64,000 bases of DNA, taken from the NCBI GenBank assembly GCA_019055375.1, contig JAHQIW010001506.1, positions 58,575-122,574 on the forward strand, in the 5' to 3' direction. Shown piece after piece: positions 11,270-22,945 of this stretch. The stretch comes from Parelaphostrongylus tenuis. Taxonomy: Eukaryota; Nematoda; Chromadorea; Rhabditida; Metastrongylidae. The notes under the pieces are model-generated. The model was not told the DNA's origin and did no database searches. It saw only the letters and a program-made list of their open reading frames with translations. Every line of letters starts with the position of its first letter. Position 1 is the stretch's first letter. Made by a program: the position numbers and the translations under genes.

Positions 11270-12450
11270 CGCCACACTTCTTTTTCTATGGAGGATAGTT
11301 TTGAAGGTATCCTCCCATCTAAGCTTGGTATAGCTCTGCCTTCGTTATGGGGCCTTTTTGACTTGACTTCAAGGGCTTCCTTTTTTGGTCATTTGAGAAG
11401 GCTGTTTGTCGTGTTAAATATTTTCACCTTTACTCCTAGAAAATTCCTTTCAAAAAGTTCTCAAAGGTGCACCCCCTAAGCTAGCTTAAAGTTACAGGAA
11501 GATACGAGTCGATCTGCATTCAGCAATGTTCTTGTAGTCCACAGCCAACTGTTTTCTGGAAAGAGAGAGAAGCACAAGCTAAAAGATTCAAGTCATCGTA
11601 GATAATGATTGCGACACAAGGACTGAAATGCAGGAATCGCTGACATTAACGCTGCATGTGATTTAAGTCACGCAAAGGCAAAAAGTTTAGAAAATGTGAA
11701 ATTATTTTGTATTGATCAGAGCAAGGTTTATATCATATAAAACGCAGCTTGTTTCTTCATGAGTTCAAATTTGATACTACCATGAAACAATACAAAATTC
11801 TGTGGGAGGGTTGTACCATAAGCAAAATCACCGTTGTAAACTTTGTTCTACGGTTAGTTTGCTAAGGCTAGTCCTTGATAGCATTTTGGTGTGTGAAGAA
11901 AAGTGGACTGTGTACGACAATTTATGGCATTCAATGCCGTGGTTGGAGAAATATGAAGCTTTTCGAAACAATACCGCCCTCATTTTGCCTCCAAGAGAAG
12001 TTATGGGTACTATCGGAACGGTGATTATATAGTCTACTACGGCTTTCCACAATGTGGGATAAGACCTCATCTGGAAAGTAAGCCATGTAAACGATAGAAT
12101 TCAACAATAACAGCATCTTACCTATTGCGCTTTGGTGATCGGGATGAGTTCAACTCTTTTATCTTATGACGGCTTACCGTATATGCCACGAACAACATTG
12201 CAGAGACTGGACGAGTTATACTATGGAATCTTGTCTAACTTGCCAAAGTCAGCTGACCTCTCGTCGTCCGACTATACTTTTGAACCCATCTTGTTAGGTA
12301 CTCAAAATAAATAACTTTAACAACGAGGTATAAAAGTACCCCGAAAACTCTTGAGACAGTGCGCCTTTAAGTGGATACCAATCTCCTGGAGACCTTCCCC
12401 GCTCTAAAAGTGAATGAATAGATAATTATCAAAAAATCAAATCATCGTGG
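11270..12450 (+). mobile_element. mariner transposase relic, copy A
   Basis: Broken plus-strand frames match mariner in order. Near 11885 VCEEKWTVYDN corresponds to the TCDEKWILYDN block that carries the first catalytic Asp, here Glu. Near 12195 TLQRLDELYYGILSNLP followed by SADLSSSDYTFE corresponds to the LQKLNELGYE...SPDLSPTDYHFF block with the third Asp. The copy is interrupted by many stops. It aligns over its length, including non-coding upstream DNA, with copy B at 38700-40260, so both descend from one element of about 1.3-1.5 kb. Ends and target-site duplications were not resolved. Confidence 0.75.
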
Positions 12451-12828
12451 GCATAATTATGAAGGTGAGTGTTACTGGTTCCTTATTGCTACGTGTACAC
12501 CGGCGTGATCAAAGGTCTTTCCAACATATGCAAATTTGTAGGCAAATGTCATTGCATCATGCTTGTCCTTCAAAAGCGAATAAATGCAGTAGTCATAAGT
12601 GGCCTACAGATTGCACGTGGGTCTTCAAGTTTCAGCCTATGTCTGGTATTTACCAACTTTTTCATCGCTACAAGATTTGAGTCCGGATATCAGACTTGCT
12701 GGAAGTATAGCAGCACTAAGTTGATACATTGGCACGCCACCGCAAGCTATTATGAAGGCCAGATATGCAACTAATCAGTTTTACCTGTGCTTGATCGCTT
12801 TTTTGCAGACGCGCTGAAAAACGATTTA

Positions 12829-13155
12829 ATCTGATTAGGATATGACATGTTTTGAGCCGATAGGTCTAGTGCTATATAGGCGCCGTAAGCGGGTCTGTAA
12901 AAGAGCTGTCGATATCAGAGGTATGATTTATTATAAAACAAGCTCGACTGCCGGTTACCACAATGTCAGGTAATGCCATCATCCGACCTGGGGTGATTAT
13001 TTTTTACTCGCCGTCATCATTTGGAAGTTTATTTAGCCTCAAGAGATCGACGGCACCGAGGGATGGTGTTACTTATGAGTCCCAATAAAACGAAATAGGC
13101 GCCTGTACAACACTAGACCTATCGGCTCAAACATGTCATATTCTTATCAGATTTA
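12829..13155. repeat. R2 foldback element (short copy)
   Basis: The left end (about 12836-12891, core 'gagccgataggtctagtgct') is repeated in inverse at 13105-13150, giving terminal inverted repeats of about 50 bases around a ~220-base interior. The internal 'cgacggcaccga' and 'aggcgcc' blocks match the other R2 copies. There is no coding capacity, so it is a non-autonomous foldback/MITE-like element. Confidence 0.75.
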
Positions 13156-13304
13156 ATCACTTTTAATAATGTTTAATGAAGTTTGATGGATCCAACATGC
13201 CCTAAAGATTATTAAAATTCAAGAGTATTGTCCACTTCATGACGACTTTTTTGCAGCAGAGTTGAATATGGCTGAGAGAAAAGCAAAGCAAGGACTTCGC
13301 TGGT

Positions 13305-13365
13305 GTAGTGGATAGCAGGTTAGCCCCCGGAAAGGGTACATAAAGGTTCTGTGTGAATATGTAGG
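13305..13365 (+). repeat. Possible tRNA-like relic
   Basis: 'tggtgtagtggatagcaggtt' looks like a tRNA A-box region, and 'aaaggttctgtgtgaa' lies at B-box distance but is weak. It is offered only as a faint SINE candidate. Confidence 0.2.
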
Positions 13366-13769
13366 CTAGAAACGTCCTATCAAAAGCACAGGTAGAAACT
13401 CAAGTCTAATGTGAGAGTTGTTCAATTTATTAAGTTGCTAGGAAGCTGCCCCACGTATTAAGAGTGTTGCTTCAAAATACTTCACTCCAACTTATTACGT
13501 TTTATTAGTCAAATCGAAAATAGCAAAAAATTAACAAAATTTTGGAAACGGAAAATGTAGCAGTTCCAGTGTCAAGCGCGCGAGAATAATTTAGCTTTAG
13601 TAGCTAATCCACAAGAGTGAGAATTTGGTGACGATTACGAAAGCACTCGTTGAGCGGCGATGCGTACCCGTTATTTTCGCCGGGCGGATCATCGTGAAAT
13701 GGAAAGAGTGCCGTTGAATGATGGTTATATACCAGTGACGCGCAATCTACAATATACATTCTGATAAGA

Positions 13770-14035
13770 ATATAATATGCTTTGAGCCGTTAAGGTTCAA
13801 GGGCTATACAGGCTCCTGTTTCGTCCTCAACGGTTTCAGTAGCACAGTTCCTCTCTCAGTGGATCCCTAAGGCTGAAAACTCTTCTATGAAGGAATCGAT
13901 GCCGAGTAATAAATGACCGTAAGTCAAGTTTTATGTAACCCCCTAACACTGCAGAGACTAGCAGACGAGATTATGGCTGCTAAAGTGGATCATACCGCTC
14001 CATTCGACCGCTTTATAGACCTGTCAGTGTCAGTG
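13770..14035. repeat. R2 foldback element, half copy
   Basis: It starts with the R2 terminal block ('tgagccgttaaggttcaagg'), continues through 'ggaatcgatgccgagtaata' and ends near 'gaccgctttatagacctg'. These correspond to one arm of the 25085-25645 copy. The second arm is missing. Confidence 0.6.
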
Positions 14036-14734
14036 TGAGTGTGACTCTTTGATAGTGAACGTGCAGGTGCTAGCCTGTAAATGCTGGCGAGCACAGTACG
14101 AGCCGACTGCTAGACTCATTTGTGGTTGCGCAGAGTTTGCAGCTAGATAAATTGATAGTCGTGAGCACGCGAATTAAGAAAATAGCACTCATTCGAGAGA
14201 ATAACTGTCATATGAAAGCAGTTTCAGAGGTGCCTTTCACTTAACCGATGCAAGTGAAGTCAAATGTATGGCGCATGCCTCAGAGATTGATTAATGCTGT
14301 AAACTTACAGAGCTTCAAATTGTAATCAGCCCACTTTCATAATACATTATGGTGATATGAATACAATTCAACCTATATGAGTATCTGGGAAGTTATTAAA
14401 ATTTGACAAACAATTGATGTAAAGGATATCACAAGGAAGCGTGAACCAAAGAATGTAAAGTGAAGTCACTGAGCATAATATATCCAACATCAGTGCTAAA
14501 ATTCAATGACGGCAAATCAGAGGGTTGTAGCATCTTCAGAAGACCAGAAGCATTGATCTCAAGAGCACAGCCCATCAGTGTAGAAACATATTCTGCAGGT
14601 ATGCCAAACGAGCTGCTGCGTTACTCAGGAAACGAACAAATTCGCCCCAAAAAACCTCTTTTGTGCAATATTTTAGACTGAGGAAAGAGTTTTTAGACAA
14701 TCGCAAAACATTCAAATTTTATGTTTTGTTCCCA

Positions 14735-15345
14735 GAGTATCGGAACGATCAATGATCGAAGCGTGTTGTGACGTTGGATGAGGAGTGGGTCCACTTGGTC
14801 AACCGTGAACGGAGCAACGTTGTATTCCAAAAGGTCAAGCTCCTCCATCACTTGCTCGTAAAAGTCCTTCTGGCCAAAAGGTCATAACCTGCTGTTGGTG
14901 GAATTTCGAAGGTGCTTGCTTTCCGAGTTTGTTGCGAATGGTGGTGTCATATCTGCCGAACTCACTGCGAGCAGCTGGACTGGATCTAGATGTGTCGAAG
15001 AAAAACTAACCGACGTTGATTCGCCGAAAGAGCGCGCTATTTCAGCAAGACAATGCTAGACCACTGCAAAGAGTAAGGAAAAGTTCGAAAGAATGGAGGA
15101 AGTGGAAGTTTCGGCGCACCGGGCCTACAGTCCACATGCCGAACCTTCCGAATGAAGTCTGATTTCCGCTCAATAGAGCATTTCTTACGTGAATTCCGAT
15201 CCGAGACATTTCATAAAGTTTAGGAAGGCATGTTAGGAGGTTCTCGATTGCAAGCTCAAGGAATGGCGATTCTGAGCAGATCCGGACAGATCCATGGCAG
15301 ATGTTTGTGAATAATGATGGTTTTTATTTTGAGGGATAACTGAAT
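14735..15345 (+). mobile_element. mariner transposase C-terminal relic
   Basis: The frames show the catalytic half of a mariner transposase. VTLDEEWVHLVNRERSNVV near 14770 has the first catalytic Asp. QQDNARP at about 15043-15063 has the second. YSPHAEPSE near 15128 stands where SPDLAPSDYHLF should be, with the third Asp replaced. DPWQMFVNNDGFYF near 15290 is the C-terminal tail. Several stops and frame changes separate them. The DNA-binding half is absent. An R2 foldback begins about 165 bases to the right. Confidence 0.8.
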
Positions 15346-15509
15346 TTATTAAACTTAATCATAAGCTTTGAGTTTCCCGCGAGCGTCAGGCAAGTTTTTC
15401 CTCAACCTAGTGTTCAAAGCACAGAGCTCTTCCCTTGAAGTACTAATACTTTTGTGACAGCTTAAATTTTGGCAATTCGGAGAATGTTTTTGGTTTTGAA
15501 AAAGAGTTT

Positions 15510-16045
15510 CTGTAGCTGGCACTTGGTTAATAAATCGCCCCAAGTCAGATGATGGAGCTAGCTGACACTGTGGTGACCGGCAGTCGAGCACATAGCTGTT
15601 ACAGTGGATCATACCTCTTCTATCTACCGCTTTTTAATAGACCCGCTCAAAATGATAAAATCTGATAAGGACATTATAATAATATTACAAGGATACCATT
15701 ATAATTCGATAAGGATATCATCGTAATCTGATAAGAATATCATGATAATCTGAAAAGGATACCGTTATCAGACTACATCATTTTGAGCGGGTCTATAAAA
15801 AAGCGATCGATAGAAGAGGTATGATTCATTATAACAGCTACGTACTCAAGTGCCGGTCACCACAGTGTCATCTAACTCCATCATCTGACTTGAGGTGACT
15901 TATTACTCAGCGTCGATTACTTTATAGAGGATTATCTAACATCAGGAGATCGGCTGAACAGAGGGGAGGGGGTGGCACCGATGAGACCCAATAGGATGAA
16001 ACAGGTGTCCGTGTACCACTGCACCTAAGAGCTGGCATTTGAAAT
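15510..16045. repeat. R2 foldback element with internal tandem repeat
   Basis: The arms at 15535-15655 and 15778-15900 are inverse copies, including a perfect 19-base core (atagacccgctcaaaatga at 15637-15655). Between them, 15656-15777, an A/T-rich unit of about 25 bases ('aatctgataaggatatcat' variants) is repeated about four to five times. The right half continues to the R2 end block near 16010. It has no protein coding. Confidence 0.75.
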
Positions 16046-16289
16046 AAAATTTTGTTTCACACGAGTCGCGCGTAATCGAGAGGATTTTCATCATTCATGT
16101 AGAAAAATTTTTCTCCATTCAGTCTTCCTTTTTTTGCTTTTCAGATTTCTTTGCTTTTTGTAAATTAAGTGTAGAATAAACTTTACACTAATACTCCAAA
16201 ACCTGGGCTTCTTACATTCATTATAACTATCAAAACGAACTGTTCAGAACAGATCAAAACAAGATCGATTCCATCTTAAAGATGACTTC

Positions 16290-17085
16290 AAAGTTTTTTT
16301 CGTCCCCGCTATGTAAAATCATTCGATAGAATATCCAAGGTGATCGAAGTTCGAAGAAGAGAAACAATGGCGAGTAAGTGCTTTGAATGATTTACGGAAA
16401 ACATCCCAGCGGACGTGTTGACTTTGTGGCCATTACGCTCTGACTTGCTGTATCTTGAAAACACTTTGTACACGTTGACACACAACAACACGGAGCAACT
16501 GGAGAAATTCTTGCAAAGACAATCGGTAAACAGGTTTTGGCAGTGCACACATCTAAGGCAGGAAAATGTAGGCAAAGGCGTCAGAGACGAGAGCCGCCGA
16601 ATACCGAAAGTAAAGCGATTCAACATGACAGCAACAGGACAACGCGAGGATTTTTCAGGTTGAAACGAGTACTGTAGGGAGATTTCACACACGTCATCGT
16701 ACGTGGATAACCCTTCTTATATTATAGCTTTGAGAGATTAGTTGATCTCAGTCGAGCACACTCTCCCCGCCTCACAGAAGCGTCCGAATCGGTGTGGATG
16801 GTCGCTTAGTAGCAAGAGATCAACCCTGGACGACGACAACACGGTAAGTATTTGAACCAGGGCTTTGTTTACTATGCAAACGTAAACCTCTCCATCAAGA
16901 TTTCTCTCTACGCAGATGTCATCAATGTACTTGATACGTACATCGCATTTCATATTGACATTTTCTGAGTTTGAGGAAGATGAACAACGCCAGGGCAGTT
17001 TTGTACTGGCTGAATACAACCTCGTACAGGCTCATCAACACTCCTTTTGCGGAACGCTGTGGAGGCAATAAAAACACTTAGGTAT
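16290..17085 (+). repeat. R1X element, body plus tail
   Basis: The body 16290-16870 aligns with 58215-58750 and with the complement of 47850-48420. Shared blocks include a 'gctatgtaaaatcatt' start, 'ggaaaacatcc', 'gacgagagccg' and 'gaaacgagta...agggaga'. The tail 16880-17085 ('gatgtcatcaatgtacttga' to the 'caacctcgtacaggctcatc' block) aligns with 59300-59460 and 19680-19810. The head present at 57960-58170 is missing. Open frames are short and on both strands, with no recognisable protein, so I call it a non-coding or dead element of unknown class. Confidence 0.65.
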
Positions 17086-17335
17086 GGTTCATACTAGTCA
17101 AATTATATTGATTGGCAAGATATTTTCGAGACCATTTTTGTCAAGTTTGTTCCGTTTTTGCATACATAAAAATTAAGTATCCCATTCAACTCCAATTACA
17201 ACCTCCTACTTTCCGCAATTTCATGATTCCGAATAACAGTTTATTGTGTTTTACTAAGTGTAAAAGAAACTTTTCGATGCTCGCAGCGTAGCATTTGTAG
17301 AGGTTTACTTGGACACTTCGATGGCTAGTCTTCAC
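17060..17335 (-). mobile_element. mariner 3' relic
   Basis: On the minus strand near 17190-17225 a degraded GIMKL... block followed by a V/I-rich tract parallels the better copy at 28600-28680 (GTIKLSEKWQEVIEVEDEYF), the C-terminus of a mariner transposase. The bases toward 17070 match the non-coding 3' end seen at 19830 and 28480. It abuts the tail of R1X on one side and an RTE relic on the other. Confidence 0.5.
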
Positions 17336-18345
17336 AAGATGTGCAGACCCCACCACATGTTCCATTCATCTCTTCTTCTCGCGTTTGTCATCCATCGTGG
17401 TTGTGCGATTTGAGCATGGCGGCTATTGCGAGTTTCGTACCATGAACTATAAGATATCGGCACCTGCGAGTACATCTGGTTAGTTCTTCTTACAAACATG
17501 TTCGCCCAATGTATGAGTGGTCCTCCTTGAAGTCGGGTGTAGCCACGTGCAGCCCACTCTATATTCGTTTTGCCCATCTGCCGTCTGATTATCTTGATTT
17601 TTCTCCAGTCCATCTGTGTTTTGATATCGACGTAAATTCTTCTGATCCACGAAGTTGAGGCAAAATCTGTATATTTGAGCTCCGAAAGCCGTCTACATGT
17701 TGTCAGAGCCCTCGGAAGAAACCGTCTGAGCGCTCTGTGAGTTCTTGCAGGAGTTTTGACGTGGTTGAGGTATCAGGCCACTTTTCTGCAGCATAATAGA
17801 GCACTGGGAGGATTGTCGAATCAAAAAGGTGAGGGCGACGTTTCGGGTCCGCTGTCTCGTTGCTGGCTTCTTCAGGAAAGCCAAGGCGGCTCATGTTGCT
17901 CTCCTTCTTTTGCCTTGTTCCTCTTCCATGTTTTTCGTCATATTTATTGAACGTCCAAGCGACACGTGAGAGGTGGATTCCGTGATAGAAGAACCGTCCA
18001 ATACAATTTGTTCTTCTTAGCACCATGGGGTCTTCATAAAGTGTGTCCTCGTAATGAGCGTAGCCCAATCTTTTTTTCCGCATTGTTGAGTTAATTGAGC
18101 CTTGTCTGGCTTCAATGGTGCTCTTCGGAAAAATGACCACGTCGTCCGCAAAACGAAAATTTGGTAGGAATTTTCCATCTGTCCATATGCCTATTTCGTC
18201 TCAAGCAAGCAACTTCATCGTCCACAGCAGTGCGGCGGAAAAGAGCATTGGTTATATGGTGCCTCCATGTCGAAGCCCTTTTTTAATGGGTATGGTGAGC
18301 GTCTCTTGAAAAGCCATATTTACATACTGCAATTTTAATAGCAGA
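17336..18345 (-). mobile_element. RTE-type reverse transcriptase relic, block 1
   Basis: Minus-strand frames read through the RT domain and the C-terminus of an RTE-clade non-LTR element. Near 18270 GLRHGGTI-PMLFSAAL matches the GVRQGDTISPKLF block. RFADDVVIF has the catalytic FADD intact at 18141-18152. PHLFDSTILPVLYYAAEKW is near 17800. The downstream tail includes IEWAARGYTRLQGG and LIHWANMFVRRTNQM. Frames are broken at several places and the endonuclease half is missing (5' truncation is typical of the class). The tail meets a mariner relic at about 17335. Confidence 0.85.
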
Positions 18346-19149
18346 CTGCCAGTGCTCGTATATCTTTTTTTGCGGACCACGAGGGTAATTATGACCTTTA
18401 GGTGGATGCGCCGTTCGGACGGCTACGATGAGCGATGCGTGCTCCAGTACCTCCAGTACAAGTACTGGTTAATTAAGCTTTTGGAGGAACATGATCATCG
18501 CAAGAAGAAGTATCGCTGACAAGACTTGCATGAATCATTTTAGCAAGATCAACACTAATGCTGCCCAAAATCCTTCTTTATTTCAAAAGAAAACCATATA
18601 TATACTCAAAAAAATTATATTTTTATCTGCCACTTAAAACTTTCTTCTATCTTCTTTATGTTTTTATAGTCAATCGGTAGCTTGAGAAATTTTAATTCCA
18701 GTACTAAGCTTGTTGTTTGAAAATAGTTCCATAGTAACTTCCAATGATGAATAAAAGATAATGTTCTGCAATCGTAATCAAGTTTTTGTGATTCACAGCG
18801 GATTTGTTGGAATTATGTGGTCGAATTTCGGTTCAAAGAAGTATCATCATCATTGAAAATACTTGTGTAAACCATGCAACAGCATTTCAAGATTGTGCTC
18901 GTGAGCCCTTGGTTTTTCAAGAAAACACCTGTTCTTTTGAATTTTCGGTATCCATTCAATAGCTTAGATTTAAGTTAAATGAATAAGTATATTTTATCAA
19001 ATGGCTTGCTTTTTAAGCTGCAACAGTCTAAACAAAATTTTGTTTCATATTAGAAGATTTCTTACCGGATAAATCTTTTTTATAAACAACAAATGTTCGA
19101 TAAGGCAAATTTGAAAAATCTTAAAGACGTAGTTGACTTTTGGAGAAAA
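18346..19149. other. No supported gene
   Basis: AT-rich sequence without recognisable coding, RNA or repeat signals. It separates the two related RTE/mariner blocks. Confidence 0.5.
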
Positions 19150-19660
19150 CTGCTTGGAGTGTTGCAACAGTCAAAAGAAGGTTGAGTTTCGCACTCGAAT
19201 GGTTGGAATTTAACGTCATTGGCCCTAAGTCCCCACCCTTTTTCTAGGATACCGATTAAGTGCGGAACGTAATATTCTTCTTACTACCACAGCACAACAA
19301 GGAGCTGTTTTTGAAAACAAAGTCAATAGGAGAATAGTCGAGACTTAGACAATCGAACAATTCCCAAAAAATATAGCGGACAAGCCTTTGCTCAGAGAGT
19401 AATACTTGAATGTGAAAGTTAATTTCATTCTTATGTTAGAGCGCATCAAAGAAGCCATTCTGAGAAAAAAAGTATACCTTCAAAATTGACAACATTAGCT
19501 ATCCATCAATTTTTGGATCTCTTGAGAGAATCAGAAAAACAGTTTTTCTTAGAGGTCAAATCACGATGCGAATATCGGAAGTAAACGAAACTTCCGAAAT
19601 CTAATATCCTTTTGATTATTACAGCGCTACAAGGACTGCTTTCTGAAAACTTAGTATACA
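19150..19660 (+). repeat. R3 dispersed repeat, copy 1
   Basis: It aligns with 20560-20840 in the same direction and with 23930-24515 in reverse. Shared blocks are 'tttcgcactcgaa' with its flanks, 'atgttagagcgc', 'aagaagccatt', 'ggatctcttga' and 'acagcgctacaagga'. There is no coding content; it is probably a non-autonomous element of about 500 bases. Confidence 0.65.
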
Positions 19661-20100
19661 GTTAAGGTTTCTCTCTACGCAAATGTCATCAATGTACTTG
19701 ACTACGTACATCGCATTTCATATTGACATTTTCTGAGTTTGAGGAAAATGAACGACGTCAGGCCAGTTGCACTGACTGAATGCAACCTCGTGCAGGCTCA
19801 TCAAGACGCCCCTTACGGAACGCTGCAGAGGCGTTGAAGGCACTGAGGTATGGTTTATACCAGTCAAATCATATTGAGTTGGAAAAAAATTTTCTGGACC
19901 ATTTTGTGCAAGTTTGTCCCGCTTTTTTCACAAACAAGAGCAAAGTATCCCATTCAACTTCAATTACTTCCTTCTACTTTCCCGCCAATATCATGATTCC
20001 GAACAACAGTTTATTTTGTCTTACAAAGTGTAAAAAATTTTTCGAAGCTCCACAGCGTAACATTTGCAGAGGCTTACTTGGGCACTTGGACGGCCAGTCT
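19660..20100 (-). mobile_element. R1X tail plus mariner 3' relic, block 2
   Basis: Bases 19670-19830 repeat the R1X tail of 16900-17085. Bases 19840-20095 repeat the mariner remnant of 17060-17335. On the minus strand GIMILAGK-stop-KEVIEVEWDTL is readable here, with a stop where the conserved Trp of the mariner C-terminus (EKWQEVIEV) should be. A 140-codon plus-strand frame across this region is a shadow. Confidence 0.65.
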
Positions 20101-20560
20101 TCACATGGCAGCTACTGCGAGTTTCGTACCGTGAGCTGTAAGATATCTGCACCTGCGAGTGCATCTGATTCATTCTTCCTGCAAACATGTTCGCCAATGT
20201 AAGAGTGGTGCTCCTTGAGGTCGCGTGCAGCCACTGCAGTCCACTCTATAGTTCGTTTTGTCCGTCTGTCGTCTGATCATCTTGATTTTTTTCCGGTCCA
20301 TCTGTGTTTCGCTGTCGACGTGAATTCTTCTGAATCACGAAGATAAGACAAATTCTTTATATTTGAGCTGTGCAAGCCGCCTAGATGATGCCTGAGCAGA
20401 CTACATCTCAGAAGACATCGTTTGAGCGCTCTGTGAGCTATTTGCAGCAGTTCTGACGTGGTTGAAGTATCAGTCCACGTTTCTGCTGCATAACAGAGCA
20501 CTGGATGGATTGTGTCCTCAAAAAGGTGAGGGCAAAGTTTGGGGTTTTCTATCTGGCTGG
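20101..20560 (-). mobile_element. RTE-type reverse transcriptase relic, block 2
   Basis: Minus-strand translation gives the C-terminal part of the same RTE family as 17336-18345: LCPHLFEDTIHPVLCYAAET, TDTSTTSELLQIAHRALKRC and LHSSNIKNLSYLRDSEEF. Identity to block 1 extends through the adjoining mariner and R1X tail, so the two blocks (16.9-18.3 and 19.7-20.6 kb) look like one duplicated segment. This copy stops short of the FADD motif. Confidence 0.8.
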
Positions 20561-20840
20561 CGTTGTTCAGCGAGTAATGCATGAAAGTAAAAGATACTTT
20601 TATTTGTATGTTAAGCGCATTAAGGAAGCCATCATAACAAAAAATTACACCTTCAAAATTGACGAGATTCCAGCTATGAAACAAAATTTGGATTCGTAAA
20701 GAAGTCAGAAAAGTCGTTTTTCCCGAGAAGTCAAATCATGATGCAGACATCGAAAGGGGTCAAAACTTCCGAGGTCTAATAATCTTTTGATTGTCACAGC
20801 TCTACAAGGATCTTTCTAAAAACCAAGTACATTGCTAAAA
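20560..20840 (+). repeat. R3 dispersed repeat, copy 2
   Basis: It aligns with 19400-19660. It includes 'cagcgagtaatgcatgaaag', 'gttaagcgcattaaggaagc' and 'cttttgattgtcacagctct'. It is joined directly to the RTE relic. Confidence 0.6.
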
Positions 20841-21067
20841 TTTCTAAGATTTGCCCAGTCTAATGATCATGAACCTCACGACACAAATTGTTTCCCCTTC
20901 GAGAATTGATTGAATGTGAAGCAAAATCTGGTTTCTACTGTTATAGAGCTAAAAAAATAAGCCATTTAACAGATAGAATAGACCGCTCAAATTCACCTCA
21001 TATCTACCATAGAATAATTGTTAAAAATCTTTACGAAGAACAAGTGCGTTCCACCAAAGGGCACAAA

Positions 21068-21375
21068 CAGGGCGAAGATAACGGAGAATATGTAATCTCT
21101 CCATGTTCTCTTTGCATAACGTAGCAATGAATAAAGAACTCAAATGATATTACAAACTTATAAGAGATGGGAGTCTGGAGTGCACTAATAGTCATATAAT
21201 GTCGAGAATTATCGATGAGGTGGGATTTAACGCAAAAAAGCACTATTTCTGACGATATATTCATTGTTTTGAATTTTCAGTCAGCATGGTGAATTCTATG
21301 TATTTTATACGATAAAGTGTATGAAAGTTGAATGAAATAAAAGATAAATACGGTTGAGTTGTGGGTATGTATAAA
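21068..21375 (+). repeat. Inverted repeat arm, left
   Basis: It aligns in reverse with 22630-22945 over about 310 bases, including 'gataacggaga', 'aatgatattac', 'aatgtcgagaattatcga' and 'gaaataaaagataaat'. Divergence is moderate. A decayed RTE copy lies between the arms. Confidence 0.7.
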
Positions 21376-21599
21376 CATATTATCATTAAAACGTTCAAGA
21401 TTCTAAACGTAGTTTATGTTTGAGCTGTTTTTAACTGGGTTTTTCCTTTGAAAATGTGGATTATACGTAGCAGTTATATTCTTTTCAATAAAAAATACCT
21501 TACTGAAGTCTATTCTATCATATTTAACCACTTATCGGCATAGTGATCCCATTTGCTTACAAAAAGTATAATTTTCATTGAAAACTACCACATTAACCT

Positions 21600-22270
21600 T
21601 GGAGCGACCGCCGGTAGCCTCTCTTCATGGTCGTGCGAGCCGCGCCGCCAACCGGAAATGGCGCCATCCGCAATGTGATATAGGACGGGTCCAAATCTTG
21701 GTCAACGAGCGCTGATAGGACTGTATTCGTTTCGACATTGTCACAACGCACTCTCATAGTCAATCAAGGTTGGAACAAGAAGCATATGATTTCCGAAAGA
21801 GCTCAGTGACCCATGACACGGTTTAGATGTGGCCCATACAACAAAATTCCTTACAAAATCGTGTTTGCTCTACGGGCTCTGTCTCATCCAAAATCGCCGA
21901 TACGCGCAGAAGGATGGTCTTCATGATAAGCTCACACAGCACACTCAGCAATCAAATCGAGTGAGAATCACGAATATCCCTTCAGTTACCCTTTTTGTGA
22001 AGGATGACTGTGAGCGAGGTACTCCACTGATTAGATTTTTCATCTAGGAAATAAGAGCCTGTGCTGCGAGAAGTACACGCAAATGCAGTCTTCTGTTCTC
22101 AAAAAGTCGGCTGTGATGTTACCAGGTTTAGTTGCTGTGTCTTTTTTCATGCTTTCTATAGCAATTTGAACTTTAGAGGTAAAACTCCAGGGCTTATCTT
22201 CTGTGGGGAATACGGGCTCTGAGATGGGGACGACCGAAAGGAAGAGATTAGCGTAGAATTCTTCCATTAT
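21600..22270 (-). mobile_element. RTE-type reverse transcriptase relic, second lineage
   Basis: The minus strand reads, from 22270 downward: EEFYANLFLSVVPISEPVFP, IAIESMKKDTATKPGNITAD with FLRTED, then near 21860-21900 ISAILDETEPVEQTRFCKEF. These match the RT-domain blocks with consensus FYxxLFSS, APGPDxIxADFLR and LDEAQPVEQAGFRKGFS. Stops and frame changes are frequent, and the catalytic AFD and FADD blocks were not found. It differs in sequence from the RTE copies at 17-20 kb and 43-46 kb. It lies between two inverted arms. Confidence 0.75.
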
Positions 22271-22629
22271 TGATTCTGTATCATAGCAGGACTATATTCA
22301 CACCTGTAGAAGCTACTGAATGAATATGAAAACGCTAAAAGCGAAAACTGCGCCGCTAAATAGACATTTCGAAAAAGAAGATACTCACCTGCAATCAATG
22401 TTGTGGTTGATGTTGTTTATTTAAATGTTAAATTTCCTCTTCGGAATTGAAATGCCTTAGATTTTATTCAGAAGGAAAGCTGCAGAGAACTGCTAGAGCC
22501 TATATAGCTTCTTGTGGACCAACTAGAAATGTTGGAGCCGTATATGAGGATTAGTTAAAATCAAGTCCATTTGCCAAACTACTGCTACCGACTCGGTAGA
22601 CCTTATCAAAATAAAACAATTAATAAAAT

Positions 22630-22945
22630 AAAAATTTATGCTCACCCACAGTTCGGTCAAATTTATCTTTTATTTCATACAGTTTCCATACACTTTAATG
22701 CACAAAGTACATAGAGTTATCATGCTGGCTCAAAATTGGAAAACAGCGAATGGTTCGTCAAAAATAGTGGTTTTTATTGCGTGAGATCTCACTTCGTCGG
22801 TAATTCTCAACATTATAAGGTTATTAGTGCTTTCCATATTTTCATTTCTCGTACAAGTGCGTAATATCATCCGAATTCCTTATTCATAGCTAAGATATGC
22901 AAAGAAGAGATGGAGAGATAAGGTTCTTCTCCGTTATCTCAGCAG
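22630..22945 (-). repeat. Inverted repeat arm, right
   Basis: This is the reverse copy of 21068-21375. The two arms lie about 1.25 kb apart. Confidence 0.7.

Noticed and set aside
19780..20202. A 140-codon plus-strand frame
   Set aside because: It is a shadow of the mariner and RTE relics read on the minus strand.
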